Below, one piece after another: positions 24,733 to 32,962 of a stretch of 51,171 nt of DNA; position 1 is the first letter of the stretch, and every line of letters begins with the position of its first letter. Origin of the DNA: Planctomycetota bacterium (GTDB lineage Bacteria; Planctomycetota; Planctomycetia; Gemmatales; Gemmataceae); assembly GCA_003669555.1 (NCBI GenBank), contig QWOS01000093.1, positions 1 through 51,171 on the forward strand, read 5' to 3'. The notes under the pieces were generated by a model. That model was not told where the DNA came from, searched no databases, and saw only the letters and a program-made list of their open reading frames with translations. The position numbers were made by a program, and so were the translations under genes.

Positions 24733-25878
24733 TCAGGTCCGCGCCATGGCCTTGAGAATCTCCACGCCACGCTCCAGGGTGGTCATGGAGGCGGCGTAGC
24801 TGATGCGGAAATGAGTGTCATGATGGCTGAACACCTTGCCCGGGATGATCAGCAGGTTGCGTTCGATGGCCTCGGCGACAAACTCGGTGCCCAAACGGCC
24901 TTTGGGCGCGCGGACATAGAGATAAAAGGCGCCACCAGGATCGCCGATATGATAATCGTGCGTCAGCTCCGCCCGGATGAAGTCCCGGCGGGCCTTGTAA
25001 CTGGCCACCTCCGCCGACATGTCCACATCCAGTGCCACCAGAGCCCCGTGCTGGGCCATGCTGGGCGCGCAGACAAAGGTGAACTGCTGCAGCTTGATCA
25101 TCTCCTCGATCAGCCGGGCCGGGCCGTGAGTGAAGCCAACCCGCCAGCCGGTCATGGCGTGGCTTTTGCTGAAGCCGTCGATGACCAGTGTCTGCGGATT
25201 GAAACGGGCCGGACTGATATGGGGTCCGTCGAAACTGAACATGCTGTAGATCTCATCAGAGATCAGTAAAATGCCTTTCTCCAGACACAGCTCGGCCAGG
25301 CCCCGCAGGGTCTCCTCGGGCCAGACTGCGCCAGTGGGATTGGCCGGGGAATTGACGATCATGGCCTTGGTGCGCGGGTTCACCAGGGCCCGCACCCGGT
25401 CGAGGTCGGGGATGAACGAGGGGGCAGTATCCACCGCGATGAATGTCGCATCACGCAGGCCGGTCAGGTTGGGGTACATGACAAACCAGGGATCGAAGCC
25501 GATCACCTCGTCGCCTGGATCAAGAACACAGGTTAACGCCAGCACCAGCGACCCGGTGGTACCCGAAGTCAGCAGGATGGACCTGTCGGCGCAGGCGGCG
25601 GTTGGCAGGGAGGCGCGAACCCGGGCCAGTATGCCCTCGCGCAGCTCCGCCATACCCTGGGTGACGGTGTAGCTATTGTGTCCGGCCTCGATAGCCCGGG
25701 CTGCCGCGTGGCGGATGGGGGCCGGCACCTCGAAATCGGGCTGGCCGATACTGAGATTGACCGGGTTTTTTAGCTTGCGGGCCAGATCAAATACCTTGCG
25801 GATGCCTGAAGACTCGAATTTGCCCATGGAGCGGGCGATCCATTCGGATGGGTCGCGTCCCTTGCTGATATCGTGCAT
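24733..25878 (-). CDS. Class I/II PLP-dependent aminotransferase
   Basis: The open frame extends to 26103 over the neighbouring gene, but the ATG at 25878 fits homologues and follows AGGGA at about 9-10 bases; this gives 381 residues. The fold type I aminotransferase motifs are NLSIGQPDFEVP, YTVTQGMAELR, TSGTTGSLVLAL, the PLP-contact NPANPTGA-like block (NSPANPTGAVWP) and ISDEIYSMF. The Schiff-base lysine is K238 in DGFSKSHAMTGWRVG, and the C-terminal arginine is in FRISYAAS. It belongs to the aspartate/aromatic/alanine aminotransferase group; the substrate cannot be told from motifs. It lies 34 bases after the DUF3754 gene and ends in a strong terminator, so it is probably the last gene of a panB-DUF3754-aminotransferase unit. 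Confidence 0.92.
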   Translation of the reverse strand: MHDISKGRDPSEWIARSMGKFESSGIRKVFDLARKLKNPVNLSIGQPDFEVPAPIRHAAARAIEAGHNSYTVTQGMAELREGILARVRASLPTAACADRSILLTSGTTGSLVLALTCVLDPGDEVIGFDPWFVMYPNLTGLRDATFIAVDTAPSFIPDLDRVRALVNPRTKAMIVNSPANPTGAVWPEETLRGLAELCLEKGILLISDEIYSMFSFDGPHISPARFNPQTLVIDGFSKSHAMTGWRVGFTHGPARLIEEMIKLQQFTFVCAPSMAQHGALVALDVDMSAEVASYKARRDFIRAELTHDYHIGDPGGAFYLYVRAPKGRLGTEFVAEAIERNLLIIPGKVFSHHDTHFRISYAASMTTLERGVEILKAMART

Positions 25879-25912
25879 GAACTGATTCCCTGTTCTTGCG
25901 GTTATTTTTTTC

Positions 25913-27199
25913 TCAGGATTTCCGGGAGACCACCGGGCCCCCCGGGGTGATGACTGGTCGGGAAAGGATTCTGGAAAGGCGGATGGCACCTTCGTTGAGG
26001 TTGTGCGCCTGCCCGGGGAACAGGTCATCCCATATCTTGTCCAGGGCCGTGATAGCCTGGTCCAGGGGGAGGGCCCGATACTTGCCACCCGTTTCCATGA
26101 CAATCCCCAGCCTCATGAGTTTGCGCAGTGAGTCTTCCACCTCAAAGTCTACCTGACAGCCGGAGATCTCGTTCAGCAGCAACTCGCAATGGTTGTCCAG
26201 CTCAGAGGCCGACCATCCCTCCGCCGGCGCGGACCGCACCAGACAGTAATAGGCCAGCCAGGTCTCGCGGCACTCCTGCTCCTCGGCCTCGTCCAGCAGA
26301 CGCAGCAGCGCACCCAGGTTGCTGTCCAGCTTCTGGAAGTACAGATGCCGGTTCACTTTCAGGTTGTACTGGTTGCGTCTGGCTTGCCAGGCGGAAAACG
26401 AGCGGAAACCATAGCCCCCCATCGCCAGGGCCACTGACCAGCTAACCAGCCCGGCCAGCACGCTCACCCCCGCGGAAAAGATGGCCAGAATGGCATTGCC
26501 AACCACCAGCACCAGACCGGAAAAGAGGGGGAAGCCGATCATACCCAAGTCGAAACCCGTGAGGAGGATACGCGCCCCGGGCATGAGCATCTCCACATCA
26601 TTGCGCGGGATTCGCCGGAACAGTTTGATGTGGATGCCGTGGTGAGACAGGTCGGCGTGGGAGGCCTGGCCCTCTTTCAGCCGAAAGGACAGAACCATAC
26701 GCTGATGAACCTGGGTCGTGTGCTCCTTCGGTTCCCAAAGCCGCCACCAGTTGGCCCGCCGGGTGGTGCTGATGGCTGAACCACGAACATGCACCTGAAT
26801 CCTTTCAAAAACCGATGAATCCACCCGCATCCGCACGCCCAGGATCGAACTGCGATTTTGCGAATCGAGCACCTCATCCCAGGTGAGCTGCCTGAAGTTG
26901 GCCTGTTGCAGCAGCCGGTCAAGCACTTCGAAAAAGGCCATCTCCTGCTCCAGCTCCGGGACTGGAGCCACCCCCGGGGTAGCCACAGGGAGGGTATCAA
27001 GGTCTGGGTCGAATTGGGCGTAAAGGTCTTTCAACTGGTCCAGTTGGACCTGGAAATAGTGGTGAAACAACGCTGAATTGATACCAAAAAACTTCAGCCA
27101 GCCCATTCGCTCCTGCTCAGGGGCCCGAGAGGTCAGGACACCTGCCAAATCGGCTTTGCGTAGCGGAATAAAATGTTCCCGGCCATGAAAGACTGTCAT
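25913..27199 (-). CDS. DUF3754 (TMEM143-like) membrane protein
   Basis: The ATG at 27199 (MTVFHGREHFIPLRKADL) is preferred over the longer open frame to 27304; this gives 428 residues. The N-terminal FIPLRKADL block, the central VFERIQVHVRG region and two adjacent hydrophobic segments (about residues 235-285: GMIGFPLFSGLVLVVGNAILAIF and SVLAGLVSWSVALAMGGYG) match the DUF3754 family, whose eukaryotic member is TMEM143. After the membrane segments, QARRNQYNLKVNRHLYFQKLDSN and acidic helical sequence follow. The biochemical role is unknown. It sits between panB (129 bases upstream) and an aminotransferase (34 bases downstream). Confidence 0.8.
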   Translation of the reverse strand: MTVFHGREHFIPLRKADLAGVLTSRAPEQERMGWLKFFGINSALFHHYFQVQLDQLKDLYAQFDPDLDTLPVATPGVAPVPELEQEMAFFEVLDRLLQQANFRQLTWDEVLDSQNRSSILGVRMRVDSSVFERIQVHVRGSAISTTRRANWWRLWEPKEHTTQVHQRMVLSFRLKEGQASHADLSHHGIHIKLFRRIPRNDVEMLMPGARILLTGFDLGMIGFPLFSGLVLVVGNAILAIFSAGVSVLAGLVSWSVALAMGGYGFRSFSAWQARRNQYNLKVNRHLYFQKLDSNLGALLRLLDEAEEQECRETWLAYYCLVRSAPAEGWSASELDNHCELLLNEISGCQVDFEVEDSLRKLMRLGIVMETGGKYRALPLDQAITALDKIWDDLFPGQAHNLNEGAIRLSRILSRPVITPGGPVVSRKS

Positions 27200-27328
27200 G
27201 CCGCGTTTCCAATCCTCTGGGGCAGGCCTCCGCCCCGAGCGACTCCCGCCGCTGGGGCAACTGCCAAAGGCTATTGTACCGCAAATTACAAGGGATCCCG
27301 GCAAGTTGGCAAACCAGCCCTCTCACGG

Positions 27329-28144
27329 TCAGGCAAAACCATGCTCGCCGCCGGGAAACTTGCCCTGCCGCACCTCGGTGGCATAGGTTTCCGCCGCCTG
27401 GCGGGTGGCCTGGGCCAGCTCAGCATACCGTTTGACAAAGCGGGGCCGCACGGTTTGCTCGATCCCCAACAGGTCGTTGACCACCAGCACCTGCCCATCG
27501 CAGGCACCCCCGGCCCCAATACCAATCGTGGGTACTCCCAGCGCCTGGCTGACACGCCTGCCCAGCTCCGCCGGCACACATTCCACCACCACGGCAAAGG
27601 CACCGGCCTCCTCCACCGCCTTGGCATCGGCCAGCAACTCTTCCGCGTCGCGCTGCACCTTGAAACCGCCCAGCCGGCGCACAGACTGCGGCGTCAGCCC
27701 CACATGGCCCATCACCGCGATGCCTGCATCGACCATGCGGCGGATTGCACCCACACGGCTCCGCCCGCCCTCCAGTTTTATTGCGTGGGCGCCGGTTTCC
27801 TGCAAAATACGCCCGGCATTTCGTACCGCTTCATCATCGTTCACCTGATAGCTCATAAACGGCATGTCCACCACCACCAGGGCCCGCTGGGCAGCCCGGG
27901 TCACCATTTTTCCATGGTAGATCATCTGGTCGAGGGTCACCCCCAGACTGTCGGGCAAACCCTGCACCACCATGCCCAGCGAATCACCTACCAGCAGGCA
28001 ATCGATGCCTGCCTGATCCAGCAGCAAGGCCGTGGGATAATCGTAAGCGGTGAGCATGGTGATCTTTTGCCCGGCGCGCTTGGCCAATACCAAATCGGGC
28101 ACAGTCACTTTGCGATCGGGTTCGAGGGGCTGCCTGCTGGTCAT
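27329..28144 (-). CDS. panB: 3-methyl-2-oxobutanoate hydroxymethyltransferase
   Basis: This 271-residue enzyme adds a hydroxymethyl group from 5,10-methylene-THF to alpha-ketoisovalerate, the first committed step of pantothenate and CoA synthesis. The ATG at 28144 (MTSRQPLEPDRKVTVPDL) suits the family. Metal and substrate blocks are ITMLTAYDYPTA, LVGDSLGMVVQGL, VVVDMPFMSY, AIKLEGG, GHVGLTPQS, VVVECVPAELG and IGIGAGGACDGQVLV. This is a complete PanB of normal length. No panC or panD is visible here. It is divergent from msrA, with about 120 bases between the starts. Confidence 0.95.
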   Translation of the reverse strand: MTSRQPLEPDRKVTVPDLVLAKRAGQKITMLTAYDYPTALLLDQAGIDCLLVGDSLGMVVQGLPDSLGVTLDQMIYHGKMVTRAAQRALVVVDMPFMSYQVNDDEAVRNAGRILQETGAHAIKLEGGRSRVGAIRRMVDAGIAVMGHVGLTPQSVRRLGGFKVQRDAEELLADAKAVEEAGAFAVVVECVPAELGRRVSQALGVPTIGIGAGGACDGQVLVVNDLLGIEQTVRPRFVKRYAELAQATRQAAETYATEVRQGKFPGGEHGFA

Positions 28145-28266
28145 GCCGGTCCACCGTGAGTCATTGGGAATAGAATCTGCCTTGGCGGGCCCCACCAGGG
28201 GTCCTGCCCTACACTCTGTATGGAGTTTGTCAGGAGCCGGTGCAGGGGTAAAGGGGGTAGTTGATC

Positions 28267-28818
28267 ATGGTTGAATCAAAGTCGGGTTCGGTGGCGGTTG
28301 TGGGCGGCGGCTGTTTTTGGTGCCTGGAGGCCATTTTCCAGCGTCTGCAAGGGGTTCATGCGGTCATTTCGGGCTATGCGGGGGGGCCGCTCGCTCATCC
28401 TTCCTACGAACAGGTCTGCTCGGGCCAAACCGGGCACGCCGAGGTGGTACGGATCGAATTCAACCCGGCAGTGCTGTCCTTCGCCAGCCTGCTCGAGGTT
28501 TTTTTTCACCTGCACGATCCCACCACCCTGAATCGTCAGGGGGCCGATGTGGGCACGCAATACCGCTCCGTGATTTTTTGCCAGGACGAGGCCCAGGCGA
28601 CTACCGCCCGGGAAGTGATTGCGGTTGTGAATGGGCAGGGGGTGTATCCTTTGCCCATTGTCACCCAGGTAACGGCAGCCCCTCCGCCACCGTTTTTCCC
28701 TTCGGAAGCCTATCACCACAACTATTACAACACCCATGCCCACCATCCCTATTGCCAGGCGGTGATCGACCCGAAAATCCACAAGCTGGTGCATCTTTTC
28801 CCAAGGGATCTGGTCTGA
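28267..28818 (+). CDS. msrA: Peptide-methionine (S)-S-oxide reductase
   Basis: This 183-residue enzyme reduces methionine-S-sulfoxide in oxidised proteins. The ATG at 28267 is chosen over an in-frame TTG at 28261, since GGGGG lies about 9 bases before it. The catalytic cysteine is C16 in GGGCFWCLEA. SGYAGG, YEQVCSGQTGHAEVVRI, DPTTLNRQGADVGTQYRS and FFPSEAYHHNYY are the family blocks. A possible resolving cysteine lies in HPYCQAVIDPK near the C-terminus. It is divergent from panB. Confidence 0.95.
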   Translation: MVESKSGSVAVVGGGCFWCLEAIFQRLQGVHAVISGYAGGPLAHPSYEQVCSGQTGHAEVVRIEFNPAVLSFASLLEVFFHLHDPTTLNRQGADVGTQYRSVIFCQDEAQATTAREVIAVVNGQGVYPLPIVTQVTAAPPPPFFPSEAYHHNYYNTHAHHPYCQAVIDPKIHKLVHLFPRDLV

Positions 28819-28921
28819 AAAACCCTGACAGGAATCACAAACCAACATCCCGGCCTGGTTGATTCTCTTGATGGCTGGGCTCCTGGTTTCCAGTGACAAC
28901 CCTGGAACAGTCCTGCTGGTG

Positions 28922-28939
28922 GACCCCGAAAACGGGGTC
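28922..28939 (+). terminator. Possible terminator downstream of msrA
   Basis: GACCCCG and CGGGGTC form a perfect 7-bp stem with an AAAA loop, followed by TTCCATTTC. It is about 100 bases after the msrA stop codon. The 227-base gap (28819-29045) shows nothing else recognisable. The weak T tract keeps confidence low. Confidence 0.4.
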
Positions 28940-29045
28940 TTCCATTTCAGCAGGAATGCTTGTTCCCTGGCCCAACTGTTTCCAGCGCAACTGGCTGGAC
29001 CGGTTGCCCAGCATAGACTGGGAGAAACCTCTTCCCAGGATCCCC

Positions 29046-29498
29046 ATGCCCGCCCACCAGACAGCCAACCAGACGATCGACCTCAGACTCTCCCTGCCCG
29101 CCTCGCCTGGGCGTGTCTTTGATGCCTGGATTACCCCCAACATGCTGGGCCAGTGGATGTTCGGGCCGGCGCTACGCGACGAAGAGATTTTACGGCTGGA
29201 AACCGATCCCCGGGTGGATGGAATGTTCTCGTTTGTCGTCCGCCGTGGCGAAATGGAACTCAACCACTATGGGGTGTACACCCAGGTCGACCGGCCCAGC
29301 CATCTGGCCTTCACCTGGGGCGTCGACCGTGCCCGCGACGCTGCCAGTGAGCTGGAAATCAGCATCCTTCCCGCAGAAATCGGCGCCGTTCTCACCCTCC
29401 GGCACCATGGGGTGCCTTGTGAATACGCGGAGCGCACGCTCGCTGCCTGGCAAAAAATGCTCGGAGTGATGGCCCGGGTGCTGGCGGATCAGGGTTAG
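29046..29498 (+). CDS. SRPBCC/AHSA1-like protein
   Basis: The frame is open from 28893, but the ATG at 29046 (MPAHQTANQTIDLRLSLPASP) gives a 150-residue protein of the usual AHSA1 length, with AGGA just upstream. Typical START-fold features are an N-terminal strand, then SPGRVFDAWITPNMLGQWM, the acidic DPRVDGMFSF, a strand with LNHYGVYTQVDRPSHLAFTW, and the C-terminal helix EYAERTLAAWQKMLGVMARVL. Such proteins bind hydrophobic ligands or act as Hsp90-activator-like domains; the ligand is unknown. It is convergent with the methyltransferase gene, 36 bases apart. Confidence 0.85.
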   Translation: MPAHQTANQTIDLRLSLPASPGRVFDAWITPNMLGQWMFGPALRDEEILRLETDPRVDGMFSFVVRRGEMELNHYGVYTQVDRPSHLAFTWGVDRARDAASELEISILPAEIGAVLTLRHHGVPCEYAERTLAAWQKMLGVMARVLADQG

Positions 29499-29534
29499 TT
29501 GTCAGTTCTGGCCCGGTGGATTGCCTCTGACCGG

Positions 29535-30170
29535 TCAGGCGGCGTGGCTGAGCTGTCTGGCTTTTTCTGCCAGCGGGGCGATCACATACTGGATCTCGTT
29601 GGCGGGGAACAGGCGGCACAGCCGGCGTTCATACCAGTCTTGCCAGCCCACCGACAGATTCACCAGCGGCTGCAACACCGCGCGCACCACCTTGTCGAAC
29701 CAGGTTTCGTGCATGAGGCGAATATGGACGCTTTTCACCTGAAAACGACTCTTGCTGTAAAAAGATGGCACTTTCCGACTGGGCTGGTTTGCCGGGTCGG
29801 CGAAATAGAAAAAAGTGTAGAGGCCGAAAAAACGCACATGCGTCGGGTCGGAATATCCGTACGGGTTGGAAAAGTGTGGCACGCGGATATCGATGGTTCC
29901 ACCGGGGCGAACCACCCGGTGCAGTTCATCCAGCAAGGGCATCAGCAGGTCGATGTGTTCGAGCAAGTGGCGGCAGTGAATGGCCGCCACGCTGCCAGTG
30001 GGCAGTGCCTCGAGCGGCTCATTCAGGTCGGCCTGCACATCCACACCGGGCAAGTCCACCAGATCGAGGTGGTAGTAGCCAGGAAGAGGGCGTTCGCCCC
30101 CGCCCAGATTCAGTTTGACAGGCTTTCCAGCATCCAGATCGGCCTGGAGTGCGGCATTGAGGATCTTCAT
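29535..30170 (-). CDS. SAM-dependent class I methyltransferase
   Basis: This 211-residue protein begins with the SAM-binding motif VKLNLGGGERPLPGYYHLDL (glycine loop at about 23-25, Asp at the end of strand 2). ALPTGSVAAIHCRHLLEHI follows at the motif II position, and LLDELHRVVRPGGTIDIRVPHFSNP is the post-motif typical of Methyltransf_11-like enzymes. The C-terminal part (HETWFDKVVRAVLQPLVNL and onward) is basic and aromatic. The acceptor is unknown; relatives often lie in polysaccharide or lipid gene clusters. No strong ribosome site is seen. Confidence 0.85.
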   Translation of the reverse strand: MKILNAALQADLDAGKPVKLNLGGGERPLPGYYHLDLVDLPGVDVQADLNEPLEALPTGSVAAIHCRHLLEHIDLLMPLLDELHRVVRPGGTIDIRVPHFSNPYGYSDPTHVRFFGLYTFFYFADPANQPSRKVPSFYSKSRFQVKSVHIRLMHETWFDKVVRAVLQPLVNLSVGWQDWYERRLCRLFPANEIQYVIAPLAEKARQLSHAA

Positions 30171-30560
30171 GCCCAGGAAACCCTTGCAGCAAAACGGTAT
30201 CTCACCTCCCAGCTATCGGCTGGCAAGCCGGGCAATCTGTAGCGAATATGGCAGTTTCCACTGTATTCTTGCAGGCACTCGGCTCTCTCTGGGACCGGCG
30301 GAAGCCAGCCCCGGCCCGAAAAAACGCTTCGGGCAGATGGCACAAATCAGATACCAACAACTTTTTTCATGTCCCTTCGTCCGTTCCCTGCCTAACACCG
30401 AAAAAGCCGGTATTGATGAAATACCCTCCGGAGTTCATGGTGGGTGAGCTCCGGGCTGTATATCCAAAGAAACGGACCAGCTTCCTCCCCCGGGATTGCG
30501 TTTGTCAGCACCGGATTCCCTGCGCCCTCCGGCACGGTCGCCCAACGGAGGGCACTCAGG
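30171..30560. other. 390-base intergenic region without a recognised gene
   Basis: This region lies upstream of the methyltransferase and downstream of the bestrophin gene, both on the minus strand. Short open frames on either strand show no family resemblance. An imperfect hairpin with arms CCGGAG (30428-30433) and CTCCGG (30449-30454) could help terminate the bestrophin operon, but no T tract follows. The methyltransferase promoter must be near 30171-30260; no clear -35/-10 pair was found. Confidence 0.5.
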
Positions 30561-31544
30561 CTAGCCAGGAAGCCCAACCTGGTTATCCCGCCCCCCCAAA
30601 AGGTCAAGAACATCGTGCCGGTCCGTTTCGGGTAACACTTGCACAGACATCGCCTGTTTTGTTCGCAGCAAACCCAGCAGGTTCTTTTCGATGGATGCTG
30701 AAATATCACCAAGGGGCAGGTGGCTCAGATTGTTAATTGAAAACGGGTTCTGGAGTTCGATACCAATCTGGTCCAGTGCCAGGAGCGGATAGGCAACCAT
30801 CATGGTGGTGAAAGGAACCAGCCAATCGCTGTTGATGCGGTGCAAGAGTGCGAATGGCAACATCAAAAGAAACAGGGCGATGAACCGCCTGATCTTGATG
30901 GAAAAAATCAGCGGAAGCGGTGTCTTGAGGATGCGTTCACACGCTCCGATATGGTCCATGAGTGCGGCCCGTTCCCGGTCCACCTGCATGAATGCAAACC
31001 TGTCCATGTGGAAGGTATCGCTGGCTTCACGAAGAAGGTCGGCAAGTTGCAGGGCTACGAAACCAGGCATATGTCCTGATGCCGCGATTTGAGAAAAACC
31101 ATCCTGCCCCACCAGGGCGGCAACTTCCGGCGACGGTTGCTCCCCCCGCGAATGGCATCGGGCGACATGGGGAAAGACCGCCACCCATTTGATAAAACGC
31201 TCCCTCCACCCCGGATCGGCCGGGCCATAAGACAACGCACTGATCCCCATGTTCCGCGACTGATTGACGATACCACCCCACAGCTTGCGAGCTTCCCACC
31301 ACCGGTCATAACCTGTGTTGGTCCGCAAGATGAGTAGCAGGCCCAACACAGCGCCGGCAATCTCGAAAGGGGCGATCTCCAATCCGATGTGCACTTCAAA
31401 CAGGTATTCTACCAGCCACGCCAACACACAGATAAGCGTGGCGACCAGGCCAAAAACAAGCACATTGGGAAGAACAAGGGGCGTGACCGACCCTTGCCAA
31501 GCAAAAGCCTCCCGCCAGAACTTGCGACGATCCTCAAAAACCAT
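30561..31544 (-). CDS. Bestrophin-family anion channel
   Basis: This 327-residue membrane protein has the bacterial bestrophin (UPF0187) signature RTNTGYDRWWEARKLWGGIVNQSRN at about residues 73-97. Two N-terminal hydrophobic segments precede and overlap it (PNVLVFGLVATLICVLAWL and FEIAGAVLGLLLIL). Two more lie at about 215-260 (FIALFLLMLPFALLHRI and PFTTMMVAYPLLALDQIGIELQNPF), as in the pentameric channel fold. Bestrophins pass chloride or bicarbonate; some algal and plant members are thought to move bicarbonate next to carbonic anhydrases. The gene lies 35 bases after a beta-carbonic anhydrase gene, which favours bicarbonate as the ion here. That point is inference. Confidence 0.9.
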   Translation of the reverse strand: MVFEDRRKFWREAFAWQGSVTPLVLPNVLVFGLVATLICVLAWLVEYLFEVHIGLEIAPFEIAGAVLGLLLILRTNTGYDRWWEARKLWGGIVNQSRNMGISALSYGPADPGWRERFIKWVAVFPHVARCHSRGEQPSPEVAALVGQDGFSQIAASGHMPGFVALQLADLLREASDTFHMDRFAFMQVDRERAALMDHIGACERILKTPLPLIFSIKIRRFIALFLLMLPFALLHRINSDWLVPFTTMMVAYPLLALDQIGIELQNPFSINNLSHLPLGDISASIEKNLLGLLRTKQAMSVQVLPETDRHDVLDLLGGRDNQVGLPG

Positions 31545-31579
31545 GCGGCTGGACTCCCAGGCTGGTTTGCCGTTGGTGG

Positions 31580-32245
31580 TTATATCGTGACGCCCGCACT
31601 GCGGCGAACGGCTATTTCACTAATCTTATACTGGGCGACAGGCACAAATTGTCCGCTGGTGGAATCGTAGGCAAAGACTTCGCCGGTTTCGATTTTGTAA
31701 ACCCACCCATGCAGGTGAAGGTCACCCTTCACCAATCGTGACGCAACAGCTGGTAGCGTGCGAAGGTTTTCCAGTTGTACCAGCACATTTTCCTCGACAG
31801 TCGCAGTCACCAGTTGGTCGCCGTGCAAATGTTTATAATTGTCATGCACGATGCGGCGAGTCGTTTCAGCGTGAGACAGCCACGATGACACGGCCGGCAG
31901 TTGGGAGATCATTTCGGGCTGTAGCAACCCCTGCATCGCTCCACAGTGGGAATGTCCGCAGATGATAATGTCCTTGACGCCTAGTCCCGCTACCGCAAAC
32001 TCGATAGTAGCCGCCTCCCCGCCGTTGGCCGCCCCGTGCGGCGGCACGATATTCCCGGCGTTGCGGAGGATGAACAGTTCGCCCGGTTGCGAGCGGGTCA
32101 GCATGTTGGGGTCAATGCGGGAGTCCGAACAGGTGATGAACAGCGTTTCAGGATTTTGGCCCTTCGACAACTGTTCAAACAACCCTTGCAGCGGACGGAA
32201 GTCCTCATTCTGGAACCGGTGAACTCCCTGAATCAGCTTCTGCAT
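31580..32245 (-). CDS. Beta-class carbonic anhydrase
   Basis: This 221-residue enzyme interconverts CO2 and bicarbonate. Zinc ligands are C39 in TCSDSRI, and H98 and C101 in CGHSHCGAM; the catalytic Asp-Arg dyad is D41/R43. Other family blocks are [12 protein letters not shown] and [25 protein letters not shown]. The protein is slightly longer than many and ends with a beta-strand tail ([19 protein letters not shown]). No signal peptide is present, so it is cytoplasmic. It lies 43 bases after an arsR-type gene and 35 bases before a bestrophin gene, all on one strand, so a single operon is likely. Confidence 0.95.
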   Translation of the reverse strand: MQKLIQGVHRFQNEDFRPLQGLFEQLSKGQNPETLFITCSDSRIDPNMLTRSQPGELFILRNAGNIVPPHGAANGGEAATIEFAVAGLGVKDIIICGHSHCGAMQGLLQPEMISQLPAVSSWLSHAETTRRIVHDNYKHLHGDQLVTATVEENVLVQLENLRTLPAVASRLVKGDLHLHGWVYKIETGEVFAYDSTSGQFVPVAQYKISEIAVRRSAGVTI

Positions 32246-32288
32246 AACATTGACTCCTTAACAGGTTAATTTTTGGCACTCTGCCGAG

Positions 32289-32648
32289 TCACAATTCAGG
32301 GTCCATCCATTCCTTACGGGCCTTGCCAATGGCTTTCCGAAGCTCGTCAGCGTCAACAGTTCCTTTTTCAAGAAATACCATTGCTTCCAGCAACCAACCG
32401 GCTATTTCCGGCTGGCGAAGCTGATAGAAAACCCGCCTCCCCTCTCGCCGCTCGGAAACAAGCCGGTTCGCACGCATCACCATCAGGTGCTGCGACACCC
32501 CGGAGTGACTGATCCCAAGCGCTTCCTGGAGTGCGTTCACATCATGCTCCCCATTTCGCAACTCTTCGATAATGCGAATACGGTGCGGATGTGACAAAAC
32601 CCCCAGAAACTCGGCAAGTTCCCTGGTCACCAAAGCACGGTACGGCAT
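32289..32648 (-). CDS. ArsR-family transcriptional repressor without cysteines
   Basis: This 119-residue winged-helix regulator has LAEFLGVLSHPHRIRIIEELRNGEHDVNALQEAL, the recognition helix region GISHSGVSQHLMVMRANRLV, and the wing ERREGRRVFYQLRQPE. A C-terminal helix follows (LRKAIGKARKEW). It has no cysteine at all, so it cannot use the thiol metal sites of ArsR or the dithiol persulfide switch of SqrR/BigR-type members. It is the first gene of the carbonic anhydrase-bestrophin operon. A perfect palindrome overlaps its own promoter, so it probably represses itself and the two genes behind it. Confidence 0.92.
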   Translation of the reverse strand: MPYRALVTRELAEFLGVLSHPHRIRIIEELRNGEHDVNALQEALGISHSGVSQHLMVMRANRLVSERREGRRVFYQLRQPEIAGWLLEAMVFLEKGTVDADELRKAIGKARKEWMDPEL

Positions 32649-32667
32649 GGCAAGTACCCATTCAATA

Positions 32668-32683
32668 ATTCAAACATTTGAAT
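32668..32683. promoter_or_regulatory. Predicted ArsR operator palindrome
   Basis: ATTCAAACATTTGAAT is a perfect 7-2-7 inverted repeat lying 20 bases before the arsR start codon. It also fits ATTC-N8-GAAT, the pattern I recall for SqrR/BigR-type ArsR proteins. It overlaps the predicted -10 element, a position suited to repression. Confidence 0.8.
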
Positions 32684-32710
32684 CTTAAGACGTATACACC
32701 TTCAAGTCAA
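32682..32710 (-). promoter_or_regulatory. Predicted sigma-70-type promoter of the arsR-carbonic anhydrase-bestrophin operon
   Basis: On the minus strand, TTGACT (complement of 32705-32710) is followed after 17 bases by TAAGAT (complement of 32682-32687). The same TTGACT is repeated one step upstream (32710-32715). The -10 element runs into the operator palindrome. Confidence 0.6.
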
Positions 32711-32962
32711 GTCAACTCCATGAAAATCGTGTTGGCTAAGCCGCGGTTTCTGACACATGCCTGCCCAGGCTGGGGGGACGGCTGACGAATAGGAATCCCT
32801 GGGCAATGCCACAGGCGGTATGCTTGGCAGGGCCCTGAGAGTACGATAGGCTCGGCAACGAAGATGCGGCCCATCATGTCCGGGAACAGCGGTTGCCGGG
32901 CCACTGTGGGGCAGGGATTTTGTCCGGGCCAGCCAGAACAGGCAACACTCAAGGGATCCGAA

